Of a stretch of 64,000 nucleotides of DNA, positions 62,365 through 64,000 are shown one piece after another (the stretch's first letter is position 1; each line of letters begins with the position of its first letter). The stretch comes from Hyphomicrobium sp. 12-62-95 (lineage in GTDB: Bacteria > Pseudomonadota > Alphaproteobacteria > Rhizobiales > Hyphomicrobiaceae): contig NCCZ01000006.1 in NCBI GenBank assembly GCA_002279935.1, positions 62,001 through 126,000 of the forward strand, written 5' to 3'. The position numbers and the translations under genes were made by a program. A model generated the notes under the pieces. The model had not been told where the DNA came from and did not search any database. It worked only from the letters and a program-made list of their open reading frames with translations.

Positions 62365-62991
62365 ATGCCTTTCCTGCTCCGCGCCGTTCTCTGGATGCTG
62401 CCGTTCGCGCTGTTTGCCGCCTCGCCGTTTGCCACCGCGTGGACGCTGAAGGACGCGATCAAGTCCGGCAATGTTCCGGTGATCAATGCGCTTGTGGAAT
62501 GGGACAGCGTGCGGGTGTCGTTGCGCAAATCGATGACCGCGTTGGCGCTCGACCGGCCAATGGATTTTCAAGTTCCGCCTGATGTTTCGTTGGCGCAGTC
62601 GTCGAACGCGCCGAAGGCCGGCTTGTGGCAACGGGTGAAGGGCTATTTCGGCACGGCGGCGGTGGAGCGGCTGATCAATCGATATGCCAACGCGGAAGGG
62701 TTGCCGACGCTGTTCACGTATGGGCAGGCCTACAAGCGCTACGTAAAGGGCATCGACGAGCCGCCGAAGACGATGGCGAATTTGCCGGAGCGCATCAAAG
62801 AATTCTGGTCGCGGCTGCGGCATGTTGAGTTTGTGACGCCGACGGCGTTCGAGATCGAGATGGCGGACAAGACGGATCCCACGCGGCGGTTTACGGGGCT
62901 ATTTCAATTCCGCGACATGCGCTGGAAGCTGACGCAGCTTTACGTGCACACGGCCGCGAACCCGCTGGGCCGGATGGCGGCATTGCGCTAA
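62365..62991 (+). CDS. DUF2939 family exported protein
   Basis: 208 residues. Signal peptide or anchor of about 25 residues (MLPFALFAASPFATAW), then LKDAIKSGNVPVINALVEWD near 27-46 and the C-terminal RRFTGLFQFRDMRWKLTQLY near 179-198, as in DUF2939 proteins of unknown function. GAGGA upstream of the ATG at 62365. Follows the M48 gene by 144 bases. Confidence 0.7.
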   Translation: MPFLLRAVLWMLPFALFAASPFATAWTLKDAIKSGNVPVINALVEWDSVRVSLRKSMTALALDRPMDFQVPPDVSLAQSSNAPKAGLWQRVKGYFGTAAVERLINRYANAEGLPTLFTYGQAYKRYVKGIDEPPKTMANLPERIKEFWSRLRHVEFVTPTAFEIEMADKTDPTRRFTGLFQFRDMRWKLTQLYVHTAANPLGRMAALR

Positions 62992-63060
62992 GCTCGTTTT
63001 CCATTGCGGCGGGATGGCCCGTCTTCACACACGCTCCCTCTTTCGAGAGTGCGGCTCGAT

Positions 63061-63090
63061 GGGTCCCGGGCACGAGGCCCGGGATGACAC
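63061..63090. repeat. palindromic repeat TCCCGGGC-ACGAG-GCCCGGGA
   Basis: Eight-base perfect arms (63064-63071 and 63077-63084) around ACGAG. Elements reading ATCCCGGGC...GCCCGGGA are common dispersed repeats in Hyphomicrobiales. Lies between the DUF2939 and valS genes. Confidence 0.6.
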
Positions 63091-63228
63091 CTTTGGGGTG
63101 GCGCCCGCGCCGAGCCAGCAGGCGAGATGTGGCGGGGTGTGTAAGGCGTCGTTCGTTTTCTCGCTTCTGCCGATTCAGCCACGCACCCCAATATTTCGGT
63201 TGGCCCACACTCGGCAGGCCGGTGTGGG

Positions 63229-63260
63229 CTCTCCCCATCGAAGGCGATGGGGAGAGGGGG
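63229..63260. repeat. intergenic palindromic repeat, copy C
   Basis: CTCTCCCCATCG (63229-63240) and CGATGGGGAGAG (63245-63256) form a perfect 12-base stem around AAGG. It shares the CTCTCC...GGGGAGAG core with copies A and B and touches the valS stop. Confidence 0.7.
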
Positions 63261-64000
63261 TTAAGCCTCGATGCGTTTTAGCGCGGCCTTTAGGCGGGTG
63301 ATTTTTTCGGTGCCTTCGGTGACGCGTTCGCGGTTGAGTTCCACGACGTGTTCGGGGCTCTTGGCGACGTTTGACTCGTTGGCGAGCCAGCTTTCGGCTT
63401 TGTCCTTATCGCTTTCGGCCTTGGCGATTTCTTTTTCCAAGCGTTTGCGCTCGGCATCCATGTCGATAACGCCTTCGAGGGGGAGCGCGTAGGTCGCTTC
63501 TTCCACGACGATGAGGGCTGCGCCCTTGGGCGTCGCGGCGGCAAACGAGATGTCGTCGAGGCGGGCGAGCCGCATGATCGTGTCTTCGTGCGTTTTGACG
63601 CGAGCGCGCGTGGCAGGCGCGGAGCCGGTGACGATCAGCGGGATTTTGGCGCCGGCGGGGACGTTCATTTCGGTGCGCACGGAGCGGATCGCCGAGATCA
63701 ATTCAATTACCCAGCCGATTTCTTCGTCGACGGCGGGATCGGAAAGACCCTTGGGCTGCGGCCACGACGAGAGCGTCAGAAGGGATTGGCGCGCGACGCC
63801 ATGCTCGACCATGTGCGCCCACAGCTCTTCGGTGATGAAGGGCATGAAGGGGTGGAGCAGTTTCAAGATTTGATCGATCACCCACGCAACAGTGGCGCGG
63901 GTTTCGATCATGGCTGCCTCGTCGTCGCCGGCGAGGATGGGCTTGATCAACTCCAAGTACCAATCGCAGAAGATGCCCCAGACGAAGTCGTAAATGGCGC
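63261..64000 (-). CDS. valS: valyl-tRNA synthetase, C-terminal part
   Basis: At least 246 C-terminal residues; the gene continues past the window edge, where AIYDFVWGIFCDWYLELIKP is still in frame. This holds part of the anticodon-binding domain (DQILKLLHPFMPFITEELWA) and the C-terminal coiled-coil arm (DMDAERKRLEKEIAKAESDK) typical of ValRS. Confidence 0.94.
   Translation of the reverse strand, partial: AIYDFVWGIFCDWYLELIKPILAGDDEAAMIETRATVAWVIDQILKLLHPFMPFITEELWAHMVEHGVARQSLLTLSSWPQPKGLSDPAVDEEIGWVIELISAIRSVRTEMNVPAGAKIPLIVTGSAPATRARVKTHEDTIMRLARLDDISFAAATPKGAALIVVEEATYALPLEGVIDMDAERKRLEKEIAKAESDKDKAESWLANESNVAKSPEHVVELNRERVTEGTEKITRLKAALKRIEA

Overview
The window is a GC-rich chromosomal stretch of an alphaproteobacterium of the order Hyphomicrobiales (Rhizobiales), most like the Hyphomicrobium side of the order. 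This rests on gene order (yajC-secD-secF-Mth938-squalene/phytoene synthase-like; tatABC-serS-surE-LysM/LytM; argS-SPOR-nagZ-scpA-scpB; dgt/erpA/xth), on an NdvA-type glucan exporter, on an ExoR-like protein and on candidate CtrA boxes. No rRNA, tRNA, CRISPR, insertion sequence or prophage was seen. The species assignment is inference.

Layout. 1-3.6 kb: a HAD phosphatase, a methyltransferase-like protein and a glucan exporter whose 3' end looks frameshifted. 3.8-7.2 kb: an accessory island-like segment with a 1001-residue membrane protein that fuses a formylglycine-enzyme-like (SUMF1) domain to a DUF2235 hydrolase. 7.2-17.9 kb: ribA, a GH3 beta-glucosidase, a CoA-binding protein, an enoyl-CoA hydratase, rplM-rpsI, a TerC protein, argC and heme A synthase. 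17.9-27 kb: a Wzy-type polysaccharide locus (deacetylase, fused Wzc-like co-polymerase with a dead kinase domain, Wza, GT4, WcaJ-like initiating transferase, Wzy-like ligase/polymerase) whose gene set resembles holdfast/unipolar polysaccharide loci. 27-35 kb: bfr/bfd, an esterase, an Ala/Lys/Glu repeat protein, an ABC ATPase plus HlyD pair lacking its permease, a possible cold-shock-fold small protein, and a large secreted SGNH hydrolase.

35-57 kb is the conserved housekeeping core on the minus strand: Mth938 and squalene/phytoene-synthase-like proteins (homologs of complex I assembly factors NDUFAF3 and NDUFAF6), SecD/SecF/YajC, a degenerate LytM protein with a CtrA-type box in its promoter, SurE, SerS, TatABC, ScpAB, NagZ, a SPOR protein, ArgS, Dgt, then ErpA and exonuclease III on the plus strand. 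57-64 kb: a receiver protein with Glu at the phospho-acceptor site, an ExoR-like Sel1-repeat protein overlapping ilvD, an M48 peptidase, a DUF2939 protein, and the 3' part of valS running off the window.

Themes: envelope polysaccharide export and its possible control (polysaccharide locus, ExoR-like protein, NdvA, GH3), cell division and wall turnover (LytM, SPOR, NagZ, ScpAB) with hints of CtrA timing, and protein export (Sec/Tat). Small palindromic repeats of a shared CCCTCTCC...GGGGAGAGGG type sit between genes at three places.
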